From NCBI GenBank assembly GCA_947259375.1, contig CAMYLZ010000028.1:37154-101153 (forward strand): a stretch of 64,000 nucleotides of DNA. The letters run 5' to 3'. The position numbers and the translations under genes were made by a program. The first letter of the stretch is position 1. Each line of letters begins with the position of its first letter. The DNA comes from an uncultured Parvularculaceae bacterium. GTDB taxonomy: Bacteria > Pseudomonadota > Alphaproteobacteria > Caulobacterales > Parvularculaceae. Shown piece by piece: positions 10,083-19,762 of the stretch. Under the pieces are notes generated by a model. The model was given only the letters and a program-made list of their open reading frames with translations. It made no database searches and had not been told where the DNA came from.

Positions 10083-10205
10083 ACTCACATCAATATCAAT
10101 GGCGAGCATGCAGCGCTGATTTTCACCGCCGGCGTCTTTTGCATGGTGTCGTTCGTGCTCGTCGAAGCCGAACGCTACAAACTCGAAACCGAACAATTTC
10201 TATAG
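10083..10205 (+). pseudogene. 3' remnant of a DUF2975 membrane protein gene
   Basis: The last 40 codons before the HTH gene read as one hydrophobic helix followed by VLVEAERYKLETEQFL. This resembles the conserved C-terminal helix and E-A-x-x-L-x-x-E-N-x-x-F tail of DUF2975 proteins, which are about 150-170 residues with several membrane spans. The upstream part of the gene is missing: the frame before 10083 is antisense to the CPBP gene and has no membrane segments. DUF2975 genes are usually paired with a YozG-type HTH gene directly downstream, which is the arrangement left here. Assignment is by pattern and is tentative. Confidence 0.5.
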
Positions 10206-10214
10206 GAGCGCGTC

Positions 10215-10472
10215 ATGGCGGTCGTAATCAGGCTGGATGTGATGCTGGCGCTGCGGAAAATGAAATCGAAAGAACTCGCGCAGGCCATCGGCGCGACGGA
10301 AGCCAATCTGTCAAAACTGAAATCCGGCGCCATGAAAGGCGTAAAATTCGAAACACTCGACAGGATTTGCGAAGTGCTGGCGTGCCAGCCCGGCGATATT
10401 CTCGTGCATATTCCGAATACGGAAGGTATGGACGGCGGAGCGCAAGACCCATCCGGCGCGCTTAATCGCTAA
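10215..10472 (+). CDS. YozG-type (Xre/Cro) helix-turn-helix regulator
   Basis: The 85-residue protein is a single Cro/C1-like HTH domain: MAVVIRLDVMLALRKMKSKE, then the recognition region IGATEANLSKLKSGAMKG and the ending VLACQPGDILVHIP, characteristic of small YozG-like regulators paired with DUF2975 membrane proteins. A ribosome site (AGGAGCG) precedes the ATG and lies within the stop region of the DUF2975 remnant. Because its usual partner is reduced to a tail, the regulator may be orphaned. Its 3' end overlaps the convergent truB 3' end by 11 bases. Confidence 0.85.
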   Translation: MAVVIRLDVMLALRKMKSKELAQAIGATEANLSKLKSGAMKGVKFETLDRICEVLACQPGDILVHIPNTEGMDGGAQDPSGALNR

Positions 10473-11400
10473 TATTCAACACCCGCACCGGCTTCAGCTT
10501 CAGCCCGTCAAGATTGCAAATCGCAACGGCTTCGTCATGGAGAACCGCAAGCACCCCGTCGATTTCACCGATGCGGGCGCCGCGCACGCCCTTGGCGGCG
10601 GCCGGCGACAACACCGCCGGCTGACCGTGGCGAAGCCGATCCGCTTGCGGCCCGTCGATTGTCGCTTGCGGCATCACGTCAAGCGCGTCGACAATCGGCA
10701 ATAGCGTCGCATCGCGCTCTTCCATGCTCTCCATGGCTTCAAGCGCTTCCAGCGTCACCCCGTCCTCGGCCTTGAGCGAGCCGACCGCCAGGCGGCGCAG
10801 CGCGCTGACATAGCCTTCCGTTCCGAGCGCGCGGGCGAGATCGCGCACCAGGGCGCGCACATAAGCGCCCTTTCCGGTCACCGCCTCGAAAACCGCTTCG
10901 TCAGCAGACGGCATATCGATAAGGCGCAAATCATGGATCATCACATTGCGCGGTTCGAGTTTGACCGTTTCGCCGTCGCGGGCCATGTCATAGGCCCGCT
11001 CGCCGCCCACCTTGATAGCGGAAAATTGCGGCGGCGTTTGTTCAATCTCGCCAGTGAATTTTTCTAGCGCCGCTTCGATCTCGGTGCGCGACGGCCGTTT
11101 GTCAGAGGTTGCAATCACATCGCCTTCGGCGTCATCGGTCGACCGCGCTTCGCCCCAGCGCGCGGTAAAGCGATAATGTTTCTCCGCATCCATCACATAA
11201 GCGGATGTTTTCGTCGCTTCGCCGAAAGCGACCGGCAGGACGCCGGTGGCCAGCGGATCTAGCGTCCCGGCATGGCCAGCCTTTTGCGCCTTGAAAAGCC
11301 ATTTCGCCTTGGATACGGCCTCGGTCGAACCGAAATCATACGCCTTGTCGATGATCAGCCAGCCGGAAATCGGCCGTCCCTTTTTGCGCCGTCTGCCCAT
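10462..11400 (-). CDS. truB: tRNA pseudouridine(55) synthase TruB
   Basis: The 312-residue protein contains the TruB active-site motif GHAGTLDPLATGVLP with the catalytic Asp at residue 48, the RYxxxxR-like segment HYRFTARWGEARST and the KxGAYVRALVRDLA motif. It converts U55 in the T-loop of tRNAs to pseudouridine. In the ancestral order it lies between rbfA and rpsO. Here two GT61-like genes separate it from rbfA, and a CPBP/HTH/GH13 block separates it from rpsO. Confidence 0.97.
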   Translation of the reverse strand: MGRRRKKGRPISGWLIIDKAYDFGSTEAVSKAKWLFKAQKAGHAGTLDPLATGVLPVAFGEATKTSAYVMDAEKHYRFTARWGEARSTDDAEGDVIATSDKRPSRTEIEAALEKFTGEIEQTPPQFSAIKVGGERAYDMARDGETVKLEPRNVMIHDLRLIDMPSADEAVFEAVTGKGAYVRALVRDLARALGTEGYVSALRRLAVGSLKAEDGVTLEALEAMESMEERDATLLPIVDALDVMPQATIDGPQADRLRHGQPAVLSPAAAKGVRGARIGEIDGVLAVLHDEAVAICNLDGLKLKPVRVLNISD

Positions 11401-11494
11401 GGCGAAAAGGCTCCTCTTTAATCAAATCTGCTACGCGGTTGTCATGCGCCGCCCGCGCCGGGTCGAACGGCGGCCGGGGCTGGAGCGCCTTCAA

Positions 11495-12571
11495 TCAGGT
11501 CCGCGCCGAATGGTCAAGCGCTTCGTTGATCATAGTGACGACATGGCGCTTGCCGAGATCGCCCCGGACAATGACATAGCGGGGGACGCCCATAGCGTCG
11601 GCGAGCATCAAAAACGCATTGTTCCACCAGCGGTCGGAGACGATTTCGATCACCTGCCGGGGCCGCCACGCCAATGCGTTATAAAAAGCAGAGCCGTGAT
11701 CGAAGATAACCGTCTCCGCATCAACGGCCGCGCGCCGGTAATCTTCAAAAGACGCGGCCGCAGTCCGCAGAATGCGCCCGCCGCGCGCGCGCACCAATTC
11801 TTCGATAGCGGCGTTCGGATAATCGCGCCGCGCGACTTCCGAGACCTCGCCCGCGCGCGACAGGTAGATGAGACCGCCCGGCCTCGGCTCTGCGTCGACC
11901 GGTTTGAAAATCGAGCGCAACGTGTCGACATCGCGACGGTCGAAATGCACAAAATATTTTTGCTGCCGAAGCACGCGCGCGGCTTCGATGCGCACTGGCT
12001 TGACGACGGCGACATAATCCAGCCCAAGCGCGGCGAGATCACGCCGCACGTAAGGCCGCGACGCCAGCCTCGCCGGCAGGAATAACGGGGCGTCAAGCGC
12101 CGGTCGACGCGCCAGCGGGCCAAGATATTCCGACACCCAGTCCCCGTATGTATCCTGATGCGCCGATTGCACCCAATATCCCGACGGATAGGTCGCCGCC
12201 GGCCAGCGCGGCGCCAGCAGCATGCGCAAGCCCGGCGCGCCGGCGCTATAACGCTCTTGAAGCCTTGCCTCAGACCATCCCGCGCCCAATGGCGTCACCA
12301 CCAGGTTTTCAACCCGCTCCGAGTCCGGGCGTTCTGCGCGAAACGCCATGCGTCCCTGCTCGCCGACGCCGCCTTTGACCTGCACCGGCGTGTCGCCCGC
12401 GAAGGTCAGCTTCTTGACAAGAACGATCGCTCTGTCAGCGTCGGAAATCGGGACATAGACGCCCGCGCGCGCAAACAAAAAGCGCCAGACGTCGCTGACC
12501 CGCCGGCGTGCCGTCGCCAGAGCGGCCGCGGACAAAAAGCGGTCCGCCGCAGCTTGAACCAATGCGCTCAC
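11495..12571 (-). CDS. GT61 (DUF563)-like glycosyltransferase, copy 1
   Basis: The 358-residue protein resembles the DUF563/GT61 family. A QDTYGDWVSEYLGPLAR segment corresponds to the N-x-x-H/D-W-x-x-E-x-L region, and the C-terminal half has LIYLSRAGEVSEVARRDYPN followed by a terminal domain with IFDHGSAFYNALAW (Asp near 291) and a P-R-Q-V-I-E-I-V strand, matching the usual R-NE...HGAxLTN...xEI layout with several substitutions. GT61 enzymes add pentoses or hexoses to glycans, and in bacteria they occur in capsule or LPS loci. The start of this gene overlaps the stop of the upstream paralogue by four bases (ATGA). Confidence 0.6.
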   Translation of the reverse strand: MSALVQAAADRFLSAAALATARRRVSDVWRFLFARAGVYVPISDADRAIVLVKKLTFAGDTPVQVKGGVGEQGRMAFRAERPDSERVENLVVTPLGAGWSEARLQERYSAGAPGLRMLLAPRWPAATYPSGYWVQSAHQDTYGDWVSEYLGPLARRPALDAPLFLPARLASRPYVRRDLAALGLDYVAVVKPVRIEAARVLRQQKYFVHFDRRDVDTLRSIFKPVDAEPRPGGLIYLSRAGEVSEVARRDYPNAAIEELVRARGGRILRTAAASFEDYRRAAVDAETVIFDHGSAFYNALAWRPRQVIEIVSDRWWNNAFLMLADAMGVPRYVIVRGDLGKRHVVTMINEALDHSART

Positions 12572-13635
12572 GGGGACTTGGCCAATTGACGCTCAAGCGC
12601 CGCCAAGGTGCGCGCGCGCACCTGCTCGAGATCGCCTCTATCCGTACAGATGATGGTGTAATCGCCGACGCCGATGGAATTCGCCAGGAACAAGAAACTA
12701 TTCGTCCACCAATCGTCACTGACGAACTCTACGACCCGCCGGGGGCGCCAATAGATCATATTATACGCCGCCGATCCGTGATCGAATAATACGGTCTCCG
12801 CAGAGCGGGCCGCCGCGAGATAGTCGTCAAGTCCGGCGTCGGCGGTGCGCAGCACTTTACCGCCATGGTCCCGGACGATTTCTTCGATCAGCAGGTTCGG
12901 ATGCGTTCGGTCGGCGACTTCCGATTTTTCTCCGTAACGGGAAAGATAAAGGATGGATCGGGGCGCCGGCGGCGCTGGCTCGACGCGCAACAGACGGCGC
13001 AGCGCATCGACATCCTGCGCGCGCCAATAACGAATGACGCGCCTTTGGCGCACGATACGGGCTTTACGGATCAGGATGGGCGCATCGATTGGCGTAAATG
13101 CGATGCCCGTGCGGGCGGCGTCGCGCGGCACATAGGGCTTTCGGGCGAACGCCGCCGGCAAATATACCGGCGCATCGATGTTCGGCAAATGCGACAGCGG
13201 TGAAAGATATTCAGCCATCCAGTCGCCGAACGTGTCGATATGCTCGGACTGGATCACATAACCTTCAGCGACTTCGCGAACCGGCCGGCGCGCGCCCGCC
13301 AGCATGCGCAGTCCCGGCCGGCCGGCGGAGTATTTCTCGTAAAGCCGCCCGCCCATCCAGCTGCCGCCCCTCGGCGTCGCCACAAGATTGTCCGCCTCTT
13401 CGATGAGCGGGCGCGGGGCGGCGAATGACAGGCGATGTTGAACATGGGTGTCGCCGGCGCCCGCCGGTATGTCGCCTTTGAATGAAACCGCGTCGCCAGC
13501 CACGAAAGCTAATTCGTCCGCAGACTGTGCTTTATAGGCGCCAGCCGCCGACCAGGCCGCGCGCCATACCGACGCCGCGGCATCGCGCATGCGGGCGATC
13601 GGCGCCTGAAATTTCGCATGACGATAAGACAGCAT
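12568..13635 (-). CDS. GT61 (DUF563)-like glycosyltransferase, copy 2
   Basis: A 355-residue paralogue of the downstream gene, alignable over its length. Matching blocks include DTFGDWMAEYLSPLSHLP, SILYLSRYGEKSEVADRTHP and VLFDHGSAAYNMIYWRPRRV (Asp near 285), then WWTNSFLFLANSIGVGDYTI. The pair is translationally coupled (ATGA overlap) and so is a recent or functionally linked duplication. No signal peptide or membrane segment is evident, which points to a cytoplasmic enzyme. The family assignment rests on the C-terminal pattern only; the acceptor and donor are unknown. It lies between rbfA and truB, where no such gene is normally found. Confidence 0.6.
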   Translation of the reverse strand: MLSYRHAKFQAPIARMRDAAASVWRAAWSAAGAYKAQSADELAFVAGDAVSFKGDIPAGAGDTHVQHRLSFAAPRPLIEEADNLVATPRGGSWMGGRLYEKYSAGRPGLRMLAGARRPVREVAEGYVIQSEHIDTFGDWMAEYLSPLSHLPNIDAPVYLPAAFARKPYVPRDAARTGIAFTPIDAPILIRKARIVRQRRVIRYWRAQDVDALRRLLRVEPAPPAPRSILYLSRYGEKSEVADRTHPNLLIEEIVRDHGGKVLRTADAGLDDYLAAARSAETVLFDHGSAAYNMIYWRPRRVVEFVSDDWWTNSFLFLANSIGVGDYTIICTDRGDLEQVRARTLAALERQLAKSP

Positions 13636-13728
13636 AGATGATCCGCGCGGCGAAGTGGGACAGTCGCGCCATCCTAGCGCATTTTTGGCAGACCCGCAGC
13701 CCGGGCTGTTGATGGCGCAGTTTTAACG

Positions 13729-14127
13729 CTAATCGTCAGCCTTTAAATCGCGTGCCACTTGCGGGCTTGCCAGGAGAGCGTCGATCTTGCGCGCCTCGTT
13801 GAAAGTGTCGTCACTGACGAATTTCAACGCAGGCGTGAATTTCATTTCGATTTTCTTGCCAAGCAGGCTGCGCAGATATGGCGCCACGCGATTGAGCGCC
13901 GCAACAGTTTCATCCTGGCCGCGCCCACCCAGCGGCGAGGCGAAGACGCTTGCCTGCTTGAGGTCCGGCGAGACCCGCACTTCCGAAACGGTGATCGACA
14001 CGCCGTCAAGGGCCGGATCGCGCAAGGGCTCGCGCTGCAGGACTTCGACGAGCGCATGGCGGATAAGCTCGCCCGCGCGCAACTGGCGTTGGCTCGGGCC
14101 TTTTTTGCTGGTGAAACGGTTTGCCAT
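13729..14127 (-). CDS. rbfA: 30S ribosome-binding factor A
   Basis: The 132-residue protein has the RbfA KH-like fold signature: SQRQLRAGELIRHALVEVLQ, TVSEVRVSPDLKQASVF and LRSLLGKKIEMKFTPALKFV with DDTFNEARKID near the end. It helps late 30S maturation at the 5' end of 16S rRNA and is linked to cold adaptation. The ATG at 14127 is preferred over an in-frame TTG four codons upstream, because GGAG lies six bases before this ATG. A GNAT gene sits between it and infB. Confidence 0.96.
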   Translation of the reverse strand: MANRFTSKKGPSQRQLRAGELIRHALVEVLQREPLRDPALDGVSITVSEVRVSPDLKQASVFASPLGGRGQDETVAALNRVAPYLRSLLGKKIEMKFTPALKFVSDDTFNEARKIDALLASPQVARDLKADD

Positions 14128-14193
14128 ATCAGGCTCCAAATTAGGCGCGCGGGGAACCGAGGGAAAGCCCCCGCACCTTTGGCGTTGGGAACA

Positions 14194-14700
14194 TCAGGAT
14201 TTCCAAGGCCGCGGATCAGACGCGACAAGCCCCATAATAATCGAATCCCGGATGCCGATATGCGTGTCCCAGTTGGCGCGCAACACGCCTTCACGTTGAA
14301 AACCCAGCCGCTCGAACAGGCGGACCGACGGCGTGTTATCAGGATCGATGTCCGCATAGACGCGGCGCGCGTGATGCTGGTCGAAGATAATATCCAGCGT
14401 CTCGCATAGCGCCGTAAAAGCGAGCCCGCGTCCTTGCGCCGCCGGGCAAAGCATGATGCCCGCCTCCCAGATATTGCGCCCGCGCGGCATCATGGTGACC
14501 CGGCCCAACGCCGCGCCGTCTTCCGCCTCGACGATCGCCCAAGTGGTGTCTTCGGTTCCGTCATTCCATTTTTTCAGCAGGCTGACAGTGTCGGCGACCG
14601 ATTGAACCGCTCCGTCCGGCAAAAACCGGCAGCCTTCATCATCGCCGAAAATGGCGTGCAATGCCGGACCGTCGCGGTCCGGGTCAAGTGGGCGAAGCAT
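14194..14700 (-). CDS. GNAT N-acetyltransferase, RimJ/RimL type
   Basis: The 168-residue protein has the GNAT fold of the RimJ/RimL group: an N-terminal LRPLDPDRDGPALHAIF strand-helix, the acetyl-CoA loop region CPAAQGRGLAFTALCETLD (Q-x-x-G-x-A), and the closing NTPSVRLFERLGFQREGVLR. Members acetylate protein N-termini, aminoglycosides or small amines; the substrate is unknown here. It lies in the short space between infB and rbfA on the same strand, probably within the operon, with 22 bases to infB. Confidence 0.85.
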   Translation of the reverse strand: MLRPLDPDRDGPALHAIFGDDEGCRFLPDGAVQSVADTVSLLKKWNDGTEDTTWAIVEAEDGAALGRVTMMPRGRNIWEAGIMLCPAAQGRGLAFTALCETLDIIFDQHHARRVYADIDPDNTPSVRLFERLGFQREGVLRANWDTHIGIRDSIIMGLVASDPRPWKS

Positions 14701-14722
14701 TTGCCTACTCCTGAACCGGCGC

Positions 14723-17353
14723 CTACAGCGTCCGCGTCACTTTCTCGACCGAGAAGCACTCGATGACATCGCCCGAGCGCATGTCTTCGTAATTGGCGAA
14801 GCTCATGCCGCATTCCTGACCGCCCGGAACCTCATTGACGTCGTCCTTGAAGCGCTTGAGCTGGGAAAGCTCGCCTTCATGGATAACGACATTGTCGCGA
14901 ATGAGGCGGACTTTCGCCCCGCGCTCGACCTTGCCTTCGGTGACGCGGCAGCCGGCGACCTTGCCGTGCTTCGAGATATTGAACACCTCGAGGATTTCCG
15001 CATTGCCAAGGAATGTCTCGCGCAACTCCGGCTCGAGCATGCCCGACAGCGCGCCCTTGAGGTCGTCGAGAAGGTCGTAAATCACCGAATAATAACGGAT
15101 CTCGACGCCGGAACGCTCGGCCTCGTCGCGAGCCTGCTTGTTGGCCCGCACGTTAAAGCCGATCACCGGCGCGGATGAGGCTTGCGCCAGGATGACGTCG
15201 CTTTCGGAAATCCCGCCGACACCGGTATGCAGCACGCGCACGCGCACTTCGTCCGTACTCATCTTGTCGAGCGAGCCGACAATCGCCTCGATCGAGCCTT
15301 GCACGTCGCCCTTGATGACGATCGGCAGTTCCTTGATTTCCGAATCCTGGAGTTGCGCCATCATCTGTTCGAGCGAAGTGCCCGAGGTCTTGGCCGCTGC
15401 CTTTTCGCGCCGCTGGCGCTGGCGGAATTCGGCGATCTCGCGGGCCCGCGCTTCGGTTTCGACCACATGGAACTTGTCGCCGGGCTCAGGCACGCCGTTA
15501 AGGCCAAGCACCTCGACCGGATAGGCCGGGCCGGCCTTTTGAACTTGCTGGCCCTTGTCGTCGCTCATGGCGCGAACCTTGCCCCATTCGGCGCCGACAA
15601 CGAGGATGTCGCCGCGCTTCAGCGTGCCGCGCTCGACCAGCATGGTCGCCACGGCGCCGCGGCCCTTGTCAAGGCGCGCCTCGACCACCGCGCCATCCGC
15701 CGGACGGTCCGGGTTGGCTTTCAGCTCGAGCAGTTCCGACTGCAACAGGATCGCTTCCTGCAAGCCGTCGAGATTGATCTTTTTCAATGCAGAGACTTCG
15801 ACGTCCTGAACTTCGCCGCCCATGCCTTCAACCTGAATTTCGTACTGCAACAGGTCGGTGCGCACCTTGTTGGCGTCGGCGTCCGGCTTGTCGATCTTGT
15901 TGATCGCGACGATGATCGGCACCCCCGCCGCCTTGGCGTGGCTGATCGCTTCTTCCGTTTGCGGCATAATCGAATCGTCCGCCGCAACGACGAGAATGAT
16001 GAGGTCCGTCACCTTAGCGCCGCGCGCGCGCATCTGCGTAAAGGCGGCGTGGCCCGGCGTATCGAGGAAGGTGATCTTGCGGTCGTCGCCGAGATCGACC
16101 TGATAGGCGCCGATATGCTGGGTGATGCCGCCCGCTTCGCCGGCGACCACATCCGTCTGGCGCATGGCGTCGAGCAGCGACGTCTTGCCGTGATCGACAT
16201 GGCCCATGATGGTCACCACAGGCGGGCGCGGGGCCATATCTTCGGCGGTGTCAGGCGCGCCGTCGAGGCCTTCTTCCACATCGGCTTCCGAGACGCGCTT
16301 GACCGAATGACCGAGATCTTCGGCGACCAGTTGCGCCGTGTCGGCGTCGAGCACGGCGTTGGCCGTCACCATCTGGCCCTGCGTCATCAATTCCTTGACG
16401 AGGTCGACCGCCCGCATCGCCATCCGTGAGGCGAGGTCTTGGACGGTGATAGTCTCGGGGATCACCACTTCGCGGGCAATCCGCCCGCCGTCGCCGCCGC
16501 GCTGCTGGCGGGCCTGTTTTTCGCGTTCACGCGCGCGCTTGACCGAGGCCAGCGAGCGTTGGCGTTCTTCATCATCAAGCGCATTGGCGATGGTGAGCTT
16601 GCCGGAGCGGCGGCGCGGGGCCTCTTTGGCCTTGTTCGCATCGCGGCGATCGTCGCCGCCCTTGCGCCGGGTCTTCAAACGCCCGCCAAGCTGCGCCAGC
16701 GGGTTGGCCGCTTCGGCGTCCGTCGCACGTTCTTGTTGCGGCTCTTTGCCTTTGGCGCGCGCTTCGGTCTTGGCGGCGTTGCGCTTTTTGCGTTCGACCT
16801 CTTCAGCTTCGAGCGCTGCGCGCGCTTCTTCCTCGGCCTTGCGGCGGGCTTCGGCCTCACGCGAGCGGCGTTCTTCTTCGTCTGCCTGGCGCTGGCGATC
16901 CGCCTCCAGGCGAGCGCGCTCTTCGGCCTCGCGCTGTTCGCGTTCGGCGCGTTCAGCGGCTTCGCGCTTGGCGCGCGCTTCCTGCTCGCGGCGCGCGTTG
17001 AACAGCGCGGCGGCGCGGGCCTGTTTTTCGTCGTCAGACAGCGTGCGCAACACGGCGCCCTGTTTGCGATCATCAACCTCGCGCTTCGCCGGCTTGGGGC
17101 GCGCGGAGGGTCTCACGGTCGGCCGCGCCGCCGCCTTTTTCTCCGGCGCCGCCGGCTTTTCCACCGGCTCTTCCGGCTTGGCCGCGTCCGCTTCCTTGGG
17201 CGTCAGCACGCGCCGGCGCTTAGTCTCAACGACAACCGTTTTCGATCGCCCATGGCTGAAGCTCTGCTTGACCGCGCCTTTCTCCGTACGTCGGAGCGTC
17301 AGCGGCCGCCGGGGCGATTTCGATTTCGTTTCAGTTTCGACGTCGTCGCTCAT
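14723..17353 (-). CDS. infB: Translation initiation factor IF-2
   Basis: About 876 residues. The first 290 are highly charged, with long E/A/R-rich coiled-coil-like stretches, as in alphaproteobacterial IF-2. The IF2 N-terminal segment ([20 protein letters not shown]) follows, then the G domain with [12 protein letters not shown] (about 383-394), DTPGHAAF and NKIDKPDA, then the two beta barrels and the C-terminal fMet-tRNA-binding domain. The start at 17353 ([11 protein letters not shown]) is chosen over a longer frame because GGAG lies five bases upstream. It belongs to the rimP-nusA-ylxR-infB-rbfA transcript. Confidence 0.97.
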   Translation of the reverse strand: MSDDVETETKSKSPRRPLTLRRTEKGAVKQSFSHGRSKTVVVETKRRRVLTPKEADAAKPEEPVEKPAAPEKKAAARPTVRPSARPKPAKREVDDRKQGAVLRTLSDDEKQARAAALFNARREQEARAKREAAERAEREQREAEERARLEADRQRQADEEERRSREAEARRKAEEEARAALEAEEVERKKRNAAKTEARAKGKEPQQERATDAEAANPLAQLGGRLKTRRKGGDDRRDANKAKEAPRRRSGKLTIANALDDEERQRSLASVKRAREREKQARQQRGGDGGRIAREVVIPETITVQDLASRMAMRAVDLVKELMTQGQMVTANAVLDADTAQLVAEDLGHSVKRVSEADVEEGLDGAPDTAEDMAPRPPVVTIMGHVDHGKTSLLDAMRQTDVVAGEAGGITQHIGAYQVDLGDDRKITFLDTPGHAAFTQMRARGAKVTDLIILVVAADDSIMPQTEEAISHAKAAGVPIIVAINKIDKPDADANKVRTDLLQYEIQVEGMGGEVQDVEVSALKKINLDGLQEAILLQSELLELKANPDRPADGAVVEARLDKGRGAVATMLVERGTLKRGDILVVGAEWGKVRAMSDDKGQQVQKAGPAYPVEVLGLNGVPEPGDKFHVVETEARAREIAEFRQRQRREKAAAKTSGTSLEQMMAQLQDSEIKELPIVIKGDVQGSIEAIVGSLDKMSTDEVRVRVLHTGVGGISESDVILAQASSAPVIGFNVRANKQARDEAERSGVEIRYYSVIYDLLDDLKGALSGMLEPELRETFLGNAEILEVFNISKHGKVAGCRVTEGKVERGAKVRLIRDNVVIHEGELSQLKRFKDDVNEVPGGQECGMSFANYEDMRSGDVIECFSVEKVTRTL

Positions 17354-17481
17354 CAAATCTCCAAACGCGCCTTGCCAAGAAGACGCTTCCTTAATCGGCC
17401 GCCTCGACACAGCGCTGAACGCGCCTTGCCGAAGCCGCCATCGACATACAGCCCCTCGGGGCGCGGGTCCACACCGGACCC

Positions 17482-18141
17482 TTATCGTTGCCCGGCGTTT
17501 TCGCCGGGTGTTGCGCGGTTGCGCTGCCCCGCCGGATCGGCGTCAGGCGCGCTTGCCGCACTGCGAAACCCGGCGAGCCGCCGCGCCTCGCGCAAGAACC
17601 GTTGGGCCGCCGGCCCGGTTTTCAGCGCCACATGCACTGTCGGCGCGTCGCGTCCGAGCGCTTCAGCGAGCTCGTCCGCGGAAAAAAGCGTCACCTGCGC
17701 CGCGCCGCGCGCAAGCCCCGCCAGTTTCCGCCGGCTGTCCGCCGCGCCGTCAGCCGCAAGGACCAGCACCGCCGCTTCATTGCGGCCAAGCAGGGCGCGG
17801 GCCTTTTCAAACCCGGTCACCGCGTCGCCGGCCTTGCGGGCAAGGCCCAGCGCCGAGAGCGCCCGCTTGGCAAGCCCGGCCTCGAGCGCCGCCGCCAGCC
17901 CTTCCGGCGCCGGCGCCGGCGCCTTGAAAGAGCGCGCAAAGCCGCCCTTTTTCAGCGCCGTCTCAAGCGCCTGGCGGGTCGGCGTCAGCCATGCGCCGCG
18001 ACCGGGCAACTTACCCGCAAAATCCGGCGCGAGCCGCCCGTCAGGCCCGAGAACGAAACGCAAACCCGCATCAGCGGCAAGCGTTTCGCCTGAGGCGACG
18101 CAGCGCCGTTCGAGATTTTTCGCGTTACGCGGACTGGTCAG
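17482..18141 (-). CDS. ylxR: YlxR/L7Ae fusion RNA-binding protein, probable CTG start
   Basis: The gene encodes the alphaproteobacterial two-domain protein: an N-terminal YlxR (DUF448) domain ([27 protein letters not shown]) and a C-terminal L7Ae/L30e-like half (about residues 90-190: [17 protein letters not shown] and [10 protein letters not shown]). The conserved N-terminus extends upstream of the first TTG at 18063. No ATG, GTG or TTG exists in that frame before an in-frame stop. The CTG at 18141 begins [14 protein letters not shown], is preceded by GAGGAGG at a good distance, and overlaps the nusA end by 17 bases, so it is proposed as the start. Function: RNA binding near nusA and infB. 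Confidence 0.85.
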   Translation of the reverse strand: MTSPRNAKNLERRCVASGETLAADAGLRFVLGPDGRLAPDFAGKLPGRGAWLTPTRQALETALKKGGFARSFKAPAPAPEGLAAALEAGLAKRALSALGLARKAGDAVTGFEKARALLGRNEAAVLVLAADGAADSRRKLAGLARGAAQVTLFSADELAEALGRDAPTVHVALKTGPAAQRFLREARRLAGFRSAASAPDADPAGQRNRATPGENAGQR

Positions 18142-19762
18142 CCTCGGCCTCCTCCTCGTTCGTTTCCTCCGCTTCAGCCGCTTCAGCTTCCGCCCGCATC
18201 GCGTCGAGATCCTCCTGGCTGATCCAGCCAGCAGAAACCCGCGCGCGCATGATCAGGTCTTCGGCGTCTTCCGGCGTCATTTTATAGCATTCAAGAATGC
18301 CGTCATAATGCTTGCGTTCGCCATCGACCCGTTCGGTCCAGCCGGTGAGGTCGTCGGTCGCGCAGCCGGCGAGGTCTTCCATCGACTTTACGTCATTCTC
18401 GCCGAGCGTGACGATCATTTTCAGATCGAGCCCGTCTACCTCAAGCATTTCGTCGGCAACGCCGAGCTCTTTTCGTTTTTCATCGAGCTTCTTGTTCTCC
18501 GCCTCAATGAAGTCGCGGGCGCGGGCTTGCAGCTCTTCCGCCGTTTCTTCATCGAGTCCATCGATCTCCATCAGCTCGTCGATCTCGACAAAGGCGATTT
18601 CCTCGATCTTGGCGAAGCCTTCCGAAACCAGCAGGCCGGCCATCATATCGTCCACATCAAGACCGTTCATGAAGAGTTCCGAACGTACACGGAATTCTTC
18701 CTGACGCTTGGCGCTTTCTTCTTCCTCGGTCATGATGTCGATCTCGTAGCCCGAAAGCTGCGAGGCGAGCCGCACATTCTGACCGCGCCGCCCAATGGCG
18801 AGCGACAATTGCTCGTCGGGCACCACGACTTCGATGCGTTTCAGATCTTCATCAAGAACGACCTTCGTCACTTCCGCCGGCGCCAGCGCGTTGACGACGA
18901 AGGTGGCGTCATTTTCATTCCACGGCACGATATCGATTTTCTCGCCGCCGAGTTCGTTGACAACCGCCTGCACGCGCGAGCCGCGCATACCAACGCAAGC
19001 GCCGACCGGGTCGATGCCGCCATCGTTCGAGAACACGCCGATCTTGGCGCGGCTACCCGGATCACGCGCCACCGCCTTGATTTCTATGACGCCGTCATAG
19101 ACTTCCGGCACTTCCTGATCGAACAGCTTGGCCATAAATTGCGGGTGCGAGCGCGACAGAAAGATCTGCGGACCGCGCGTTTCGCGGCGCACATCCATGA
19201 TATAGGCGCGAACGCGATCGCCGGTGCGGTAATTCTCGCGCGGCAATTGCTGGTCGCGGCGGACGATCGCCTCGGCCTTGCCGAGATCGACAATCACATG
19301 GCCATATTCGACCCGCTTGATGATGCCATTGATAATCTCGCCGACGCGATCTTTAAAGTCTTCATACTGACGGTCACGCTCGGCCTCGCGCACTTTCTGC
19401 GTAATGACCTGCTTGGCGCCCATAGCCGCCTGACGGCCGAAATCAATCGGCGGCAGCGGCTCGGACATGAAGTCGCCGACTTCCGCTTCCGGGTTGCGAT
19501 GACGCGCTTCAGCGATCGCGATCTGGGTCTGGTCGTTTTCGATTTCTCCAACAACTTCCAGAAGGCGCCACAAACGGGTTTCGCCGGTCTTCGGATTGAT
19601 CTCCGCCTTGACCAGCGTTTCATGACCGTAACGGGTGCGCGCCGCACGGGCGAGCGCATCTTCCATAGCCTCAATGACAAGCGATTTGTCGATCGACTTT
19701 TCGCGGGCAACCGCATCCGCGATCTGAATCAACTCCAGCTTGTTGGCGCTTACCGCTGTCAT
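18125..19762 (-). CDS. nusA: Transcription termination/antitermination factor NusA
   Basis: The 545-residue protein has the NusA architecture: an N-terminal RNA polymerase-binding domain (ANKLELIQIADAVAREKSID), S1, two KH domains (GACVGMRGSRVQAVVNELGG; AIGRRGQNVRLASQL) and two C-terminal helical repeats around DIDMMAGLL-type and DLAGCATDDLTGW segments, ending in a very acidic E-rich tail. It modulates pausing, termination and antitermination. Its ATG follows the rimP stop directly. The last 17 bases appear to be shared with the ylxR start. Confidence 0.98.
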   Translation of the reverse strand: MTAVSANKLELIQIADAVAREKSIDKSLVIEAMEDALARAARTRYGHETLVKAEINPKTGETRLWRLLEVVGEIENDQTQIAIAEARHRNPEAEVGDFMSEPLPPIDFGRQAAMGAKQVITQKVREAERDRQYEDFKDRVGEIINGIIKRVEYGHVIVDLGKAEAIVRRDQQLPRENYRTGDRVRAYIMDVRRETRGPQIFLSRSHPQFMAKLFDQEVPEVYDGVIEIKAVARDPGSRAKIGVFSNDGGIDPVGACVGMRGSRVQAVVNELGGEKIDIVPWNENDATFVVNALAPAEVTKVVLDEDLKRIEVVVPDEQLSLAIGRRGQNVRLASQLSGYEIDIMTEEEESAKRQEEFRVRSELFMNGLDVDDMMAGLLVSEGFAKIEEIAFVEIDELMEIDGLDEETAEELQARARDFIEAENKKLDEKRKELGVADEMLEVDGLDLKMIVTLGENDVKSMEDLAGCATDDLTGWTERVDGERKHYDGILECYKMTPEDAEDLIMRARVSAGWISQEDLDAMRAEAEAAEAEETNEEEAEADQSA

